Shown here piece by piece: positions 8,501 to 16,367 of a DNA stretch of 64,000 nt. Location: contig CACZLA010000005.1 in the NCBI GenBank assembly GCA_902781895.1, forward strand, positions 1-64,000, given 5' to 3'. Both the position numbers and the translations under genes were made by a program. Position 1 is the first letter of the stretch; each line of letters starts with the position of its first letter. The stretch is from an uncultured Lachnospiraceae bacterium. GTDB taxonomy: Bacteria > Bacillota > Clostridia > Lachnospirales > Lachnospiraceae. Under the pieces are notes generated by a model. The model was not told the origin of the DNA and ran no database searches. It saw nothing but the letters and a program-made list of their open reading frames with translations.

Positions 8501-9003
8501 TGGTAAATGTCAACCTCTCCTATACACAGCTGGAGAAGGGCGGATTTGTGGATATGGTGCTTCAGAAGCTTAAGGAACAGAATTATCCGCCGGATCATCT
8601 CTGCCTTGAGATTACGGAGCGATGCCGACTGCTTGATATGGGCATCCTGAAAAATGTTATCGATAATCTCAGAAGCTTTGGTGTTAAAATAGCACTGGAT
8701 GATTTCGGAACAGGATTCTCGTCCATCGGACTTGTTAAGAATCTTCCGTTTGATACCATAAAGATAGACAGGAGCTTCGTTCTCCGTATCGAAGAGGATG
8801 AGAAGGAGAAGGCTCTGGTTGAGAACTTCGTAAATGTTGCGGCTACATTTGGCGCAAAGGTATGCGTCGAGGGTATTGAGACTGAGGGAATGAAGGAAAT
8901 ACTTCAGAAGTATCGTGTACAAAGCTTCCAGGGCTACTACTATGCGAAGCCGATTTCCGTAGGCGAGCTGGAGACGTGGTTAGTGGGACAGGATGATAAG
9001 TAA
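5566..9003 (+). CDS. PAS-GGDEF-PAS-GGDEF-EAL cyclic-di-GMP turnover protein, 1145 aa
   Basis: Three similar sensory repeats of about 125 residues (roughly 15-128, 148-275, 288-415) share ALA..YxVIxxIN, DFFxDxxRDxR, YPDD or HRDDM, and NYRLMxDGxPxY motifs and look PAS-like. A complete GGDEF domain follows (DALTGVKN; GGDEF near residue 508), then a fourth PAS-like segment (605-725). A second GGDEF domain has the signature changed to MDGTKF. An EAL domain (about 900-1140) keeps AEALIRW, VNVNLS, LEITE, DDFGTGFSS, KIDRSF and VEGIE. The prediction is one active diguanylate cyclase, one inactive or regulatory GGDEF and an active phosphodiesterase. No membrane helices are visible. The start has GGAGAGGG before ATG 5566. 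The TetR gene behind it follows almost without a gap. Confidence 0.92.
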   Translation: MGESTNGKNAPITFGEIALALAADYDSIFVIDADDDSYVEYLAQGDDKELVKRASGENFYTDVIRDCREQVYPDDQDFFIASFKKEKVTEILKTGKSFSLNYRLMVDGNPLYYYLKTIKGVGNKVIIGVRNVDKQTRREIDAKSQLETYSHIAGALASCFEVIYYINIQNGNYIQYSSSDGYSKLGTTIKGDDFFLDAARDIRKYIHRDDMETVLSEMDKTRFLHNLEETGMHTFEYRQQLGDEMRYVSTTVVRPKNDVDHIVMGVLNVDAQKKREQSIIKENEIFDEIAMALAARYEVIYHVNIITDEYAEYSASEKYTRLAVGTTGKDFFTDTRRNMERDIYPEDLPMMIKAMSKDYLLKNLDESGKIFLNYRLMLDGRPQYVTLFAVRPKEDSNHILVAVANVDAAKRKEMEFEAAIDSAMDMANRDALTGVKNLHAYTNSVNQLDDSLKDKQIEDNPFAIGVFDINGLKQVNDTYGHSAGDDFIKSACEIICEIYKHSPVFRIGGDEFVVILKGSDYIRRDELFIEFKKKQRENRKKGVVTLAGGMSDFNPKMDACVQDVFRRADSRMYEYKKIFKESQDDDAGDDAYPESRRIKLDKLFEAFSIVAEGTYVYLCDMRYDVSRWSKNAVNTFGLPDEYMFNAGSIWEKRIHPDDITVYHTEIDNIFRGKTVGHDMQYRARTLEGDYIICTCRGTVLIDETGEPEYFAGSIRNHSIQENIDTLTGLSNQYGFLETLDENMKREKEMEIILLGIGKFAEFNDVYGYHFGNKILQKFSRQLYEFVGNTGNVFRMDGTKFVVMFNTFETEEIHKRYEEIRRICRTEFVVDGKNIILDLNAGHISVKNFDVDPQTVYACLSFVYSESKLHRQGDIVDFTDDLNNNNSERIEQLHYIRGSIMKNYEGFYLLYQPVVDSNTEKIVGAEALIRWKSEKYGTVPPDQFIPLLEKDPLFPELGEWILETALKDAKRIMQLVPEFVVNVNLSYTQLEKGGFVDMVLQKLKEQNYPPDHLCLEITERCRLLDMGILKNVIDNLRSFGVKIALDDFGTGFSSIGLVKNLPFDTIKIDRSFVLRIEEDEKEKALVENFVNVAATFGAKVCVEGIETEGMKEILQKYRVQSFQGYYYAKPISVGELETWLVGQDDK

Positions 9004-9016
9004 TGAGGGTTTTATA

Positions 9017-9592
9017 ATGAGTGAAAAGAAACCTGACAAAAGAGTTTTAAAAACCAAGAGAGCTTTATGTGAAGGACTGGCGGAGCTTCTTACCGATAAG
9101 GAGTTGCGCAAGATAACCGTTCAGGAGATAACGGATAAAGCGGATGTGAATCGTGTTACATTTTATAAGCATTATTTAGATGTTTATGATCTGTATGAGA
9201 AGCTGGAAAATGAGGTGATCATTGACCTGGGAATTCTTGTTCTTGATGCTGAGAAAGGCCCGACGGAAGATTATAACTCCAGTCTTATTGATTATATAGA
9301 TAGTAACCGAAAGGTTTTCAGCATGATATTCAGTCCGTACAATACCGGCCAGCTTAGAGATAAGGTGGAAAAATTGTTTGCGGGTCTCTATCTTCAGATA
9401 TATATGGAGAAGTTCGGGATAAAGAAAAAGACTAAAGAAGTAGAATATGTAAGCTATTATCATTCAAGCGGATGTATAGCAATCATAGAAAAATGGGTTC
9501 GCAGCGGATATGACGGATCAAAGGAATCCATAATCAAGATAATTTCCGATATGGATAAGAACTTCGAAAAAAACGGAGATTACTCAAAATAG
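9017..9592 (+). CDS. TetR/AcrR family transcriptional regulator
   Basis: The N-terminal helix-turn-helix domain (about residues 8-55) reads KRALCEGLAELL, ITVQEITDKADVNR and TFYKHYLDVYDL, the standard TetR pattern. The C-terminal helical domain, likely ligand-sensing, ends with the EKWVRSGYDGS motif seen in the DhaS-like TetR branch. The frame is open from ATG 8993, inside the previous gene. I prefer ATG 9017 because GAGGG at 9005-9009 is well spaced. The stop of the cyclic-di-GMP gene lies only 14 bases upstream, so the two are probably translated from one message. A terminator follows. Confidence 0.88.
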   Translation: MSEKKPDKRVLKTKRALCEGLAELLTDKELRKITVQEITDKADVNRVTFYKHYLDVYDLYEKLENEVIIDLGILVLDAEKGPTEDYNSSLIDYIDSNRKVFSMIFSPYNTGQLRDKVEKLFAGLYLQIYMEKFGIKKKTKEVEYVSYYHSSGCIAIIEKWVRSGYDGSKESIIKIISDMDKNFEKNGDYSK

Positions 9593-9601
9593 TAATAATG
9601 A

Positions 9602-9640
9602 GATGACAATCGTTATCGGTTGTCATCTTTTTATTTTTGT
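9602..9640 (+). terminator. Rho-independent terminator after the TetR gene
   Basis: GATGACAA pairs with TTGTCATC around a ten-base loop and is followed by a long T-rich run. It closes the 5566-9592 transcript. Confidence 0.85.
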
Positions 9641-9694
9641 CTTATAATAATGTAAGTTACTAATCTGTGGCAAATAATAAATCGGAGGTATGGT

Positions 9695-10207
9695 ATGGTG
9701 GAAAAAAATACGGCTTGCACTACTGACAAGGTTATAGCAGGCGCTGCCATCGGAGCGGGCGTTGCTTTCATTGCGTTAGGAGTAAAAAAGGTTTTTACTG
9801 CACGCAGGATGAAGAATGTTACAACTGATCCTGAAGATGTAAGGCAGGAATTTGAAGATTATCTTGCTGAGAAGGAAAGAAAGCAGGTTGCTAAGAGAAA
9901 AAAGAAGTTCAGAAAAGGTATATTCAACATTATTGTTGGAGTAGCTTCAGCAGCTGTTGGTGCTGTTTTCCTTTCACCTTATAAGAAATATCTGACTGAT
10001 AACAGGGTAGTTGTAAAGGTTAAGGATGCTGATGTGATCGGTAAGATCAAGGATTCTAATGTGGTTGGTAAGTTCAGAGAAGCTGATGTGATCGGAAAGA
10101 TCAAGGACACTGACCTGGCTGGAAAGCTGAGAGATGCTGATGTTGTCGGCAGAATAAAAGATAATGAATTTTTCGGCAAGATAAAAGGAAAGCTTGATAA
10201 GGAGTAA
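9695..10207 (+). CDS. Membrane-anchored protein with six nonapeptide repeats
   Basis: The protein has 170 residues. Residues 10-33 are a Gly/Ala-rich helix (AGAAIGAGVAFIALGV), and 73-92 a second (GIFNIIVGVASAAVGAVFL). Between them is a strongly charged segment rich in Lys, Arg and Glu. From about residue 110 to the end there are six back-to-back nine-residue units with the pattern D-A-D-V-I-G-K-I-K. Position 6 is always Gly; positions 7 and 9 are always Lys or Arg. The last unit runs into a basic tail. I know no family for this. It is likely a membrane protein with a basic amphipathic tail. It is followed after nine bases by the acyl ligase gene and probably shares its transcript. Confidence 0.7.
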   Translation: MVEKNTACTTDKVIAGAAIGAGVAFIALGVKKVFTARRMKNVTTDPEDVRQEFEDYLAEKERKQVAKRKKKFRKGIFNIIVGVASAAVGAVFLSPYKKYLTDNRVVVKVKDADVIGKIKDSNVVGKFREADVIGKIKDTDLAGKLRDADVVGRIKDNEFFGKIKGKLDKE

Positions 10208-10216
10208 AGAAGAAAT

Positions 10217-11845
10217 ATGAAAAACAGGGAATACCCATATTACGATGTTCCTCAGATGTCAGATCTGAAAGATATGATTAACAGGAATGCGGCAGAAAAA
10301 CCAGATCAGACTGCGTTTATGTATCCAATTGAAACAGGTGAGATGAAAAAGTCATTTCTCAATCTGAAGGAAGATGTTGAGGCCTTTGGTACATGGATGT
10401 ATCAGAAGAAGATAAAGAATAAGCATGTGGTCATTTTAGGAGAAAATTCCTATGAATGGATTGTTACATTCCTGGCTACTGTAAATGGCGGAAATACAGC
10501 TGTAGCAATTGACAAAGGTCTTCCGGTGGAAGAGGTCAAGGAACTTGCAGCAACTGCGGAAGCTGAAATCGCATTTGTTTCAGATACATATTTTGAAAAG
10601 CTTGAAAAGAAGGCGGTTAAGAAAACATATAATCTCAAGAATTTTGATGATATTCTGGCAGAAGGAAGAAAGCTTCTGAGGGATGGTAAAGAGGATTTCC
10701 TGAAGTATGAGATAGAGCCTGATAAGACAGCCGCTATACTGTTCACATCCGGAACATCGGGTGTCAGCAAGGGCGTTGAACTGACAAACAGAAATATAGC
10801 TTTTGAGATTGTTCATACAAGTCAGCTGTTTGCTCCTAAGGGAGGAGTGCTTGCGGTGCTTCCTTTCCATCATGCATTTGGACTTGTGGTTGGAATCTTC
10901 ATGGTTGTTAATTATGGATTCCCTATTTATATCAACAAGAGCCTTAAGCATGTAAAGAAGAATATGGTCGACTTCCGTCCGCAGACTATGTTCCTTGTTC
11001 CGTTATTCGTTGAGTTCTTCCATAAGCAGATATGGGCAGAGGTTGAAAAGAAGGGCAAGACTACTGCATTTAAAGGACTTATGAAGACAACAAATCTTCT
11101 CCTTAAAGCAGGTATCGATGTTCGTAGAAAAACATATGGTTCCATCCACAAGGTATTCGGTGGAGAGCTTGAATATATCATTTGTGGTGGAGCTGCTCTT
11201 GATCCTATGTATGTTAAGGAATTCAGAACATGGGGTATCGAGATACTAAACGGATATGGTGCTACAGAGTGTTCTCCGTGTACTGCAGTTAACAGACCGC
11301 ATTTCTATAAGGACGGAAGTGTAGGGAATCTGGTTCCGGGAATTGAGGTTAAGATAACTGATGAAGGTGAGGTTGCATTTAAGGGTGACCTGATAATGAA
11401 GGGTTATTACAAGAATCCGGAAGCTACAGCTGAAGCAGTTATAGATGGATGGTATCATACAGGCGACCTTGGATATGTTGATGATGATAATTTTATTTTC
11501 CTTACAGGACGTAAGAAGAATCTTATTATCCTCAGTAACGGTGAGAATATCTCTCCTGAGGAGCTTGAGATGGATATAGCCAGAGATGAGGCTGTTCAGG
11601 AAGTTCTTGTTTATGATGAGAACGGAAAGATAGTTGCAGAGATATTCCCTGTTGAAGAGCATTTTGGAGATACAGAGTATTTCGAGAAGTTAAAGGATAA
11701 GGTAAATAAAGGCAGACCTCTTTATAAGCAGATAGCAAGGGTGAAACTGCGTGAAGAAGATTTCATAAAGAATGCTACTATGAAGATAGTAAGATATAAG
11801 AATATACCTAATCCTCAGAACAATACTTTCAAGTCAGAGTACTAA
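10217..11845 (+). CDS. AMP-forming acyl-CoA synthetase / acyl ligase
   Basis: The protein has 542 residues. It carries the adenylation-domain motifs: the ATP loop AAILFTSGTSGVSKGVELTN (about residues 174-193), LPFHHAFGL, GGAALDPMYVKEF, GYGATECSPCTAVN, GWYHTGDLGYVDDDNF, and the hinge GRKKNLIILSNGENISPEELE. The C-terminal Lys-bearing segment is IKNATMKIVR. Such enzymes activate a carboxylic acid, usually a fatty acid, to an acyl-adenylate and pass it to CoA or a carrier. The length and order match long-chain acyl-CoA synthetases. Which acid is used is not visible. It is followed by folP after 55 bases. Confidence 0.9.
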   Translation: MKNREYPYYDVPQMSDLKDMINRNAAEKPDQTAFMYPIETGEMKKSFLNLKEDVEAFGTWMYQKKIKNKHVVILGENSYEWIVTFLATVNGGNTAVAIDKGLPVEEVKELAATAEAEIAFVSDTYFEKLEKKAVKKTYNLKNFDDILAEGRKLLRDGKEDFLKYEIEPDKTAAILFTSGTSGVSKGVELTNRNIAFEIVHTSQLFAPKGGVLAVLPFHHAFGLVVGIFMVVNYGFPIYINKSLKHVKKNMVDFRPQTMFLVPLFVEFFHKQIWAEVEKKGKTTAFKGLMKTTNLLLKAGIDVRRKTYGSIHKVFGGELEYIICGGAALDPMYVKEFRTWGIEILNGYGATECSPCTAVNRPHFYKDGSVGNLVPGIEVKITDEGEVAFKGDLIMKGYYKNPEATAEAVIDGWYHTGDLGYVDDDNFIFLTGRKKNLIILSNGENISPEELEMDIARDEAVQEVLVYDENGKIVAEIFPVEEHFGDTEYFEKLKDKVNKGRPLYKQIARVKLREEDFIKNATMKIVRYKNIPNPQNNTFKSEY

Positions 11846-11900
11846 GTCTTTTGACTTGGAAACGATCTATTAAAGCTTTGACTAAGGAGAAATAAGCTAG

Positions 11901-12860
11901 GTGAAAATCGGAAACAGAGATTTTGATTTTAATTCCCATCACGTTTACGTGATGGGAATATTAAATATAACGCCGGATTCCTTTTCGGACGGTGGAAAAT
12001 ATACAGATAAGGATACCATACTGAACCATACCCGGGAAATGATAGACGCAGGAGCTGATATTGTTGATGTGGGTGGGGAGAGTACCCGTCCCGGCCATGT
12101 TCAGATAACGGTTCAGGAAGAGATAGAAAGAGTTACATCTGTGATCAGTCTCATCAAGGACAGCTTCGATATCCCTGTATCCATAGATACATATAAGGCC
12201 GAGGTGGCTTCGGCTGCCCTGGAAGCCGGAGCGGATGTGATAAATGATATCTGGGGACTTAAATATAGGGATGATAATATATCGGAGAAATCAGAGCGTG
12301 AACCGGGGGAATCAAAGAACAATTCGGTTGAGATGGGGCATATTGCTGCAGAGACAGGTGTTCCTGTAATCCTTATGCATAATGATCATCTCGGCAGAAG
12401 CCTTGAAGAAAGAAACGGAAAAGCCCTGGAGGAATTCCTGAGAGATAATCCCGGCAGAAGTGCAGTCGAGCTGCTTAGTGTTGTTGGTGAAGACAGAGTC
12501 GCAGACAGAGTAGTCTGGGGCCTTGAAGAAAGCGTGAAGATAGCACTGGATGCCGGAATCAAAAAAGAAAACATCATTCTTGATCCCGGAATCGGATTTG
12601 CCAAAACCCAGAGAGAAAACCTTCTGGTGATGAAGTATCTGGCGGACATCGTGAGAAGACTGGACTATCCTATGCTGCTTGCCACATCCCGTAAGTCTAT
12701 GATAGGGAATGCACTTGATCTTCCGGCTGATGAAAGAGAAGAAGGAACTATCGTAACTTCTATACTCGGAGCCCGGGCGGGATGTAAGATGATAAGAGTT
12801 CATGATGTGGAGAAAAATGTAAGGGCGCTTAAGATGTTGGATGCGATTGAGTGCGTATAG
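11901..12860 (+). CDS. folP: Dihydropteroate synthase
   Basis: FolP condenses p-aminobenzoate with a pterin pyrophosphate in folate synthesis and is the sulfonamide target. Visible motifs are VMGILNITPDSFSDGGKY, VDVGGESTRPGH, SIDTYKAEVA, INDIWGL, LMHND, NIILDPGIGFAKT and LATSRKSMIGN, in the right order for the TIM barrel. At 319 residues it is longer than the usual 260-290. The extra length lies after INDIWGL (a hydrophilic stretch rich in Glu and Ser) and in the segment after LMHND. I chose GTG 11901 because AAGGAGA lies 10 bases upstream and the first family motif follows soon after. No other folate gene is adjacent. Confidence 0.95.
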   Translation: MKIGNRDFDFNSHHVYVMGILNITPDSFSDGGKYTDKDTILNHTREMIDAGADIVDVGGESTRPGHVQITVQEEIERVTSVISLIKDSFDIPVSIDTYKAEVASAALEAGADVINDIWGLKYRDDNISEKSEREPGESKNNSVEMGHIAAETGVPVILMHNDHLGRSLEERNGKALEEFLRDNPGRSAVELLSVVGEDRVADRVVWGLEESVKIALDAGIKKENIILDPGIGFAKTQRENLLVMKYLADIVRRLDYPMLLATSRKSMIGNALDLPADEREEGTIVTSILGARAGCKMIRVHDVEKNVRALKMLDAIECV

Positions 12861-12884
12861 TGTGACGATAAAATAAACAAGCTC

Positions 12885-12917
12885 CGGTGTTTTCCCTAGG
12901 GAAGACACCGTTTTTTT
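12885..12917 (+). terminator. Rho-independent terminator after folP
   Basis: CGGTGTTTTCCC pairs with GGGAAGACACCG around a two-base turn and is followed by seven T. It separates folP from the transporter and partner-switching genes. Confidence 0.9.
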
Positions 12918-13037
12918 GATAGATTATATTGTGCAAATGTGATAAAATAAAGTATGTGATTTATGAATTGTTATGCAAAGTAAACATAAAACATTGCGCT
13001 TTTGTTGCGTTCCATTTTTATGAATTTGGTGAAATAA

Positions 13038-14756
13038 ATGAAAGGTTTTTGTGAAAAAAAATTCTATTCAATGTTTTTATCCGGCACTTTTACGAAGGCT
13101 GTTATGTACATTATGCTTCTTTGTGACAGCATAATTGCCGGTCACTATATCGGCGCATCAGGAGTGGCGGCGATAAATGCCATTACTCCCGTAACGGGAA
13201 TCGTTACATTTTTCGGGGATCTGGTTTCTACCGGTGTCGGAATCATTTATACGAGAGAAAGAGGGGCTATGCGGAAGGATCGAGCTGACGAGATTTACAG
13301 TCAGGGACTGATCATCAGCATAACCATCGGATTAATCTCGGCCATTACGATTTTTTTGATTCAAAATGTCTATTTCAGTGTGAATGGAATTACAGGAGAG
13401 ATTCTTGGACAGTCTCTGAAATACTACCGGTTTCTTCCAATCAATGCATTCCTGACAATCGTTATCTTTTATCTTGAACAGATGGTATACAGCGACGGAG
13501 ACGAGCTTTGCAATAATATCTGTTATGTTTTCCAGATCGGCGGAAATATTGTATGCTCTATCGTGCTCGCGAAGTACTATGGTATGAAGGGAATCATATT
13601 AGGCTCTATCATAGGAAACGGCCTTGGTATTCTTACATGCTGCTGGCATTACTTCCGTAAGTGCAATACCCTTCATTTCGTATGGCATTTTTCGATTAAA
13701 GATTTCTTCCTTACTTCCAAATACAGCATTGTGGATTCATCGGTATATCTTTGCTGGGGACTTATGGACTATGTGATGATAGGTTTCGTCTCGGGACATT
13801 ACGGAGAATCAGGACTGATCACTCTTGCAGTTGTTGTAAGCCTGATTGAATTCAGTGTTGTTTTGGATGGAGTCGGTATGGCGATGCAGCCTCTCATTGG
13901 TACCTATTTTGGGGAGAAGAATCACCGGCTGATAAAAAGAGTTATGAAAGCGGCAATAAAGGCTGCTTTAGTTGAAGGTGTTGTCGCAACGTTACTTATA
14001 TGTATTTTTGCGAAACAATTTTGCGGCCTTTTCGGAATTAAAGGATCAGAGGCATTGGAACCGTCTATGCAAGCTATTCGGATTGTTTCAATCGGATTCA
14101 CTTTCTGTAGTGCAGTTTCCCTTATGACATCCTACTACATGCTCATAGACCGGATCAGAATGGCAACCTGTTTTGCCTGCTTGCAGAATGGTTTGCTTTA
14201 TATACTTCTGCCGATTTTAGGTTCGACACTTTTTGGAATAAACGGCATGTGGGTAGGATTTGTGATAGCGCCTGTCCTAACTCTGATAATTTCGTTGGGG
14301 TTTGTATATCTTCGCTTTGGGAATGATAATTTCCCATTCATTTTAAAGAGTATGGATTCAGAAATCGATGTCATAGATGACACGCTTACAACAGAAAATG
14401 TGGTGGCTCTTTCAAAAAAAGTCGGGAACAGTCTGGAAGAACACCAATATTCTCCGGCAGATGTAGCGAGGGTGAGGCTTTTTGTTGAGGAGGTTGGAAT
14501 TGCCATCATAGATAAGAACAGTCAGAAGAAGAAAGCTCCTTTGATTGAGTATTCATTATTCTATGAAGAAGATTCGGTTCTTATTATAGAGAGAGACTCC
14601 GGTGAGTTGTTTGATCTTACGAACCCGGACAATCCGATAGAGGCGCTCAATGTGTTCGTTCTGGACGCCCTTATGGAATCGCACAAGGAAAAGGCATATT
14701 TTGTAACCACAGGATATAATCGAAATATCATTCGTTTTCAAAAAGAGATAGCATGA
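13038..14756 (+). CDS. MATE family transporter with C-terminal RsbW-like ATPase domain
   Basis: The protein has 572 residues. Residues 1 to about 445 have the twelve helices of the MATE/NorM multidrug and toxin extrusion fold, with motifs such as DSIIAGHYIGASGVAAINA near the start. The region from about 455 to 572 is soluble and resembles the histidine-kinase-like ATPase fold of anti-sigma factors: ADVARVRLFVEEVGIAIIDKN in the place of the N box, and IERDSGELFDLTNP in the place of the G1 box. The key residues are degenerate, so it may bind a partner rather than phosphorylate. The 3' end (TGA 14754-14756) and the next ATG (14758) almost touch, which implies translational coupling. It is the first gene of a six-gene run with phosphatase, STAS and kinase partners. 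Confidence 0.85.
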   Translation: MKGFCEKKFYSMFLSGTFTKAVMYIMLLCDSIIAGHYIGASGVAAINAITPVTGIVTFFGDLVSTGVGIIYTRERGAMRKDRADEIYSQGLIISITIGLISAITIFLIQNVYFSVNGITGEILGQSLKYYRFLPINAFLTIVIFYLEQMVYSDGDELCNNICYVFQIGGNIVCSIVLAKYYGMKGIILGSIIGNGLGILTCCWHYFRKCNTLHFVWHFSIKDFFLTSKYSIVDSSVYLCWGLMDYVMIGFVSGHYGESGLITLAVVVSLIEFSVVLDGVGMAMQPLIGTYFGEKNHRLIKRVMKAAIKAALVEGVVATLLICIFAKQFCGLFGIKGSEALEPSMQAIRIVSIGFTFCSAVSLMTSYYMLIDRIRMATCFACLQNGLLYILLPILGSTLFGINGMWVGFVIAPVLTLIISLGFVYLRFGNDNFPFILKSMDSEIDVIDDTLTTENVVALSKKVGNSLEEHQYSPADVARVRLFVEEVGIAIIDKNSQKKKAPLIEYSLFYEEDSVLIIERDSGELFDLTNPDNPIEALNVFVLDALMESHKEKAYFVTTGYNRNIIRFQKEIA

Positions 14757-14757
14757 C

Positions 14758-16350
14758 ATGAATATTATCATTTATGATTTTGGGACAAGCAGTGTAAAAA
14801 CATGTTTATTTGATATCGATTCCGGAATAGAGCTTTTAGCAAGTTCTACTGCATCATACTCCCTCTATATCTCCGATGACGGAGGCGCGGAACAGGATAC
14901 GGAAGAGTGGTGGGCAGCCCTTTGTTCCACTACACGGGATTTATTTCTGAAGTCCGATGCAAAACCGGAAGAGATTGAAGGAATGGCATTCTGTTCACAG
15001 ATGCAGGGAACCGTTTTTGTTGATGAGAAAGGAAATGCCTTAAGACGTCCGATGACTTATCTGGACCAGAAAGGAATGAAGGAATATAAAGAATGCATGG
15101 GCCGGGGAATCATTAAAGTATCCGGCTGCAGTCTTTATAAACTTGTTAAGAATCTCAGGGTCAACTACGCTGCTTCCACCAGTGCCAAGGATCCTGTCTG
15201 GAAGTATAAATGGGTGGAGAAAAATGAGCCGGAGGTTTTCGCAAAAACCTATAAATGGCTTGATATCTGTGATTACCTTGCAGGCCGTTGCACGGGAAGG
15301 ATCATTCGAACCGCCGATTCCGCATTTGCCACTTTTCTTTATGATACGAGAAAGGGAAAGGAAGGCTGGAATAAGGGGCTGGTGAAAATGTACAAGGTAA
15401 ACCCGAAGCATTTGCCTGAGATCATTGATAGTTCGGACCGGGCTGGCGAACTGACTGCCAAAGCTGCTGAAGATCTCGGACTGGTTGCGGGGATCCCTGT
15501 CTTCGGAGGTGGTGGAGATACAACTTTTGTAAGTATCGGTGCAGGATCAGCAAAACCGGGGAAGACACATATATATGTCGGGACCTCCGGTTGGGTTTCC
15601 ACATTTCTTGATTACCAGACGGTTGACATTAATGCAATGATCACCGGAGTTCTTTCGGCGAAGCACGGGTACTTCAATTATTATGCCGAGCTGGAAACCG
15701 CAGGAAAGTGTTTCGACTGGGTGATAAACCATCTCGCACTGGATGAGGTAGGTATTTATCTGAAAAACAATAAAGTGAAGGATGATTATGAGAGCAGTTA
15801 TACAAGCCTTTATGATTATATTTCCGAAGAAATAAATAAGGTTCCGCCGGGGGCGAACGGTGTGATCTTCACTCCGTGGATGCATGGAAACAGATGCCCT
15901 TTCGAAGATTCCAATGCGGGAGGAATGTTTTTTAATATCCGAATTGAGAACGGAAAGAGAGATATGCTCCGGGCTGTTTTGGAAGGAATCTGCTATCACC
16001 TTCGCTGGTTACTGGAATGCGAAGATGTGAAAGTAAAGACATCCGATCCCATCCGTTTTGTAGGAGGCGGTTCCCTGTCTCCGGTTACCTGTCAGATGCT
16101 GGCGGATATTACAGGGCGGAGGATTGAGACGGTTAATAATACGCAGGAGGTCGGTGCCATCGGAACGGCGCTTACCGTTGCTGCAGGGATCAGAGGCGTG
16201 GATGTTTTAGAACTTTCAGAGCAGCTTGTCAAAGTAAAACAGACATATCTTCCGAACACGGAGAATAAAGAAGTGTATGATCATAATTACAGGACTTTCA
16301 AAAAACTCTACAAGTCCAATGCAGCTATGTTTAAGGAAATGAATGGATAA
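14758..16350 (+). CDS. FGGY family carbohydrate kinase (xylulokinase-like)
   Basis: The protein has 530 residues. It begins IIYDFGTSSVKTCLFD, the phosphate-1 loop of the FGGY/actin-like ATPase superfamily. MQGTVFVDEKG and PMTYLDQKG mark the sugar-binding half. GGGGDTTFVSIGAG, IYVGTSGWVS and RFVGGGSLSPVTCQMLADI are the phosphate-2 and adenosine loops. HGNRCPFEDSNAGG is the FGGY signature region. The family phosphorylates pentoses, glycerol, gluconate and similar polyols. The gene sits between a transporter and signalling genes, with no isomerase or sugar uptake gene near it. Start and stop are nearly fused to the neighbour in front, and 17 bases separate it from the phosphatase behind. Confidence 0.9.
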   Translation: MNIIIYDFGTSSVKTCLFDIDSGIELLASSTASYSLYISDDGGAEQDTEEWWAALCSTTRDLFLKSDAKPEEIEGMAFCSQMQGTVFVDEKGNALRRPMTYLDQKGMKEYKECMGRGIIKVSGCSLYKLVKNLRVNYAASTSAKDPVWKYKWVEKNEPEVFAKTYKWLDICDYLAGRCTGRIIRTADSAFATFLYDTRKGKEGWNKGLVKMYKVNPKHLPEIIDSSDRAGELTAKAAEDLGLVAGIPVFGGGGDTTFVSIGAGSAKPGKTHIYVGTSGWVSTFLDYQTVDINAMITGVLSAKHGYFNYYAELETAGKCFDWVINHLALDEVGIYLKNNKVKDDYESSYTSLYDYISEEINKVPPGANGVIFTPWMHGNRCPFEDSNAGGMFFNIRIENGKRDMLRAVLEGICYHLRWLLECEDVKVKTSDPIRFVGGGSLSPVTCQMLADITGRRIETVNNTQEVGAIGTALTVAAGIRGVDVLELSEQLVKVKQTYLPNTENKEVYDHNYRTFKKLYKSNAAMFKEMNG

Positions 16351-16367
16351 GTTACGGAGGGGGCATT

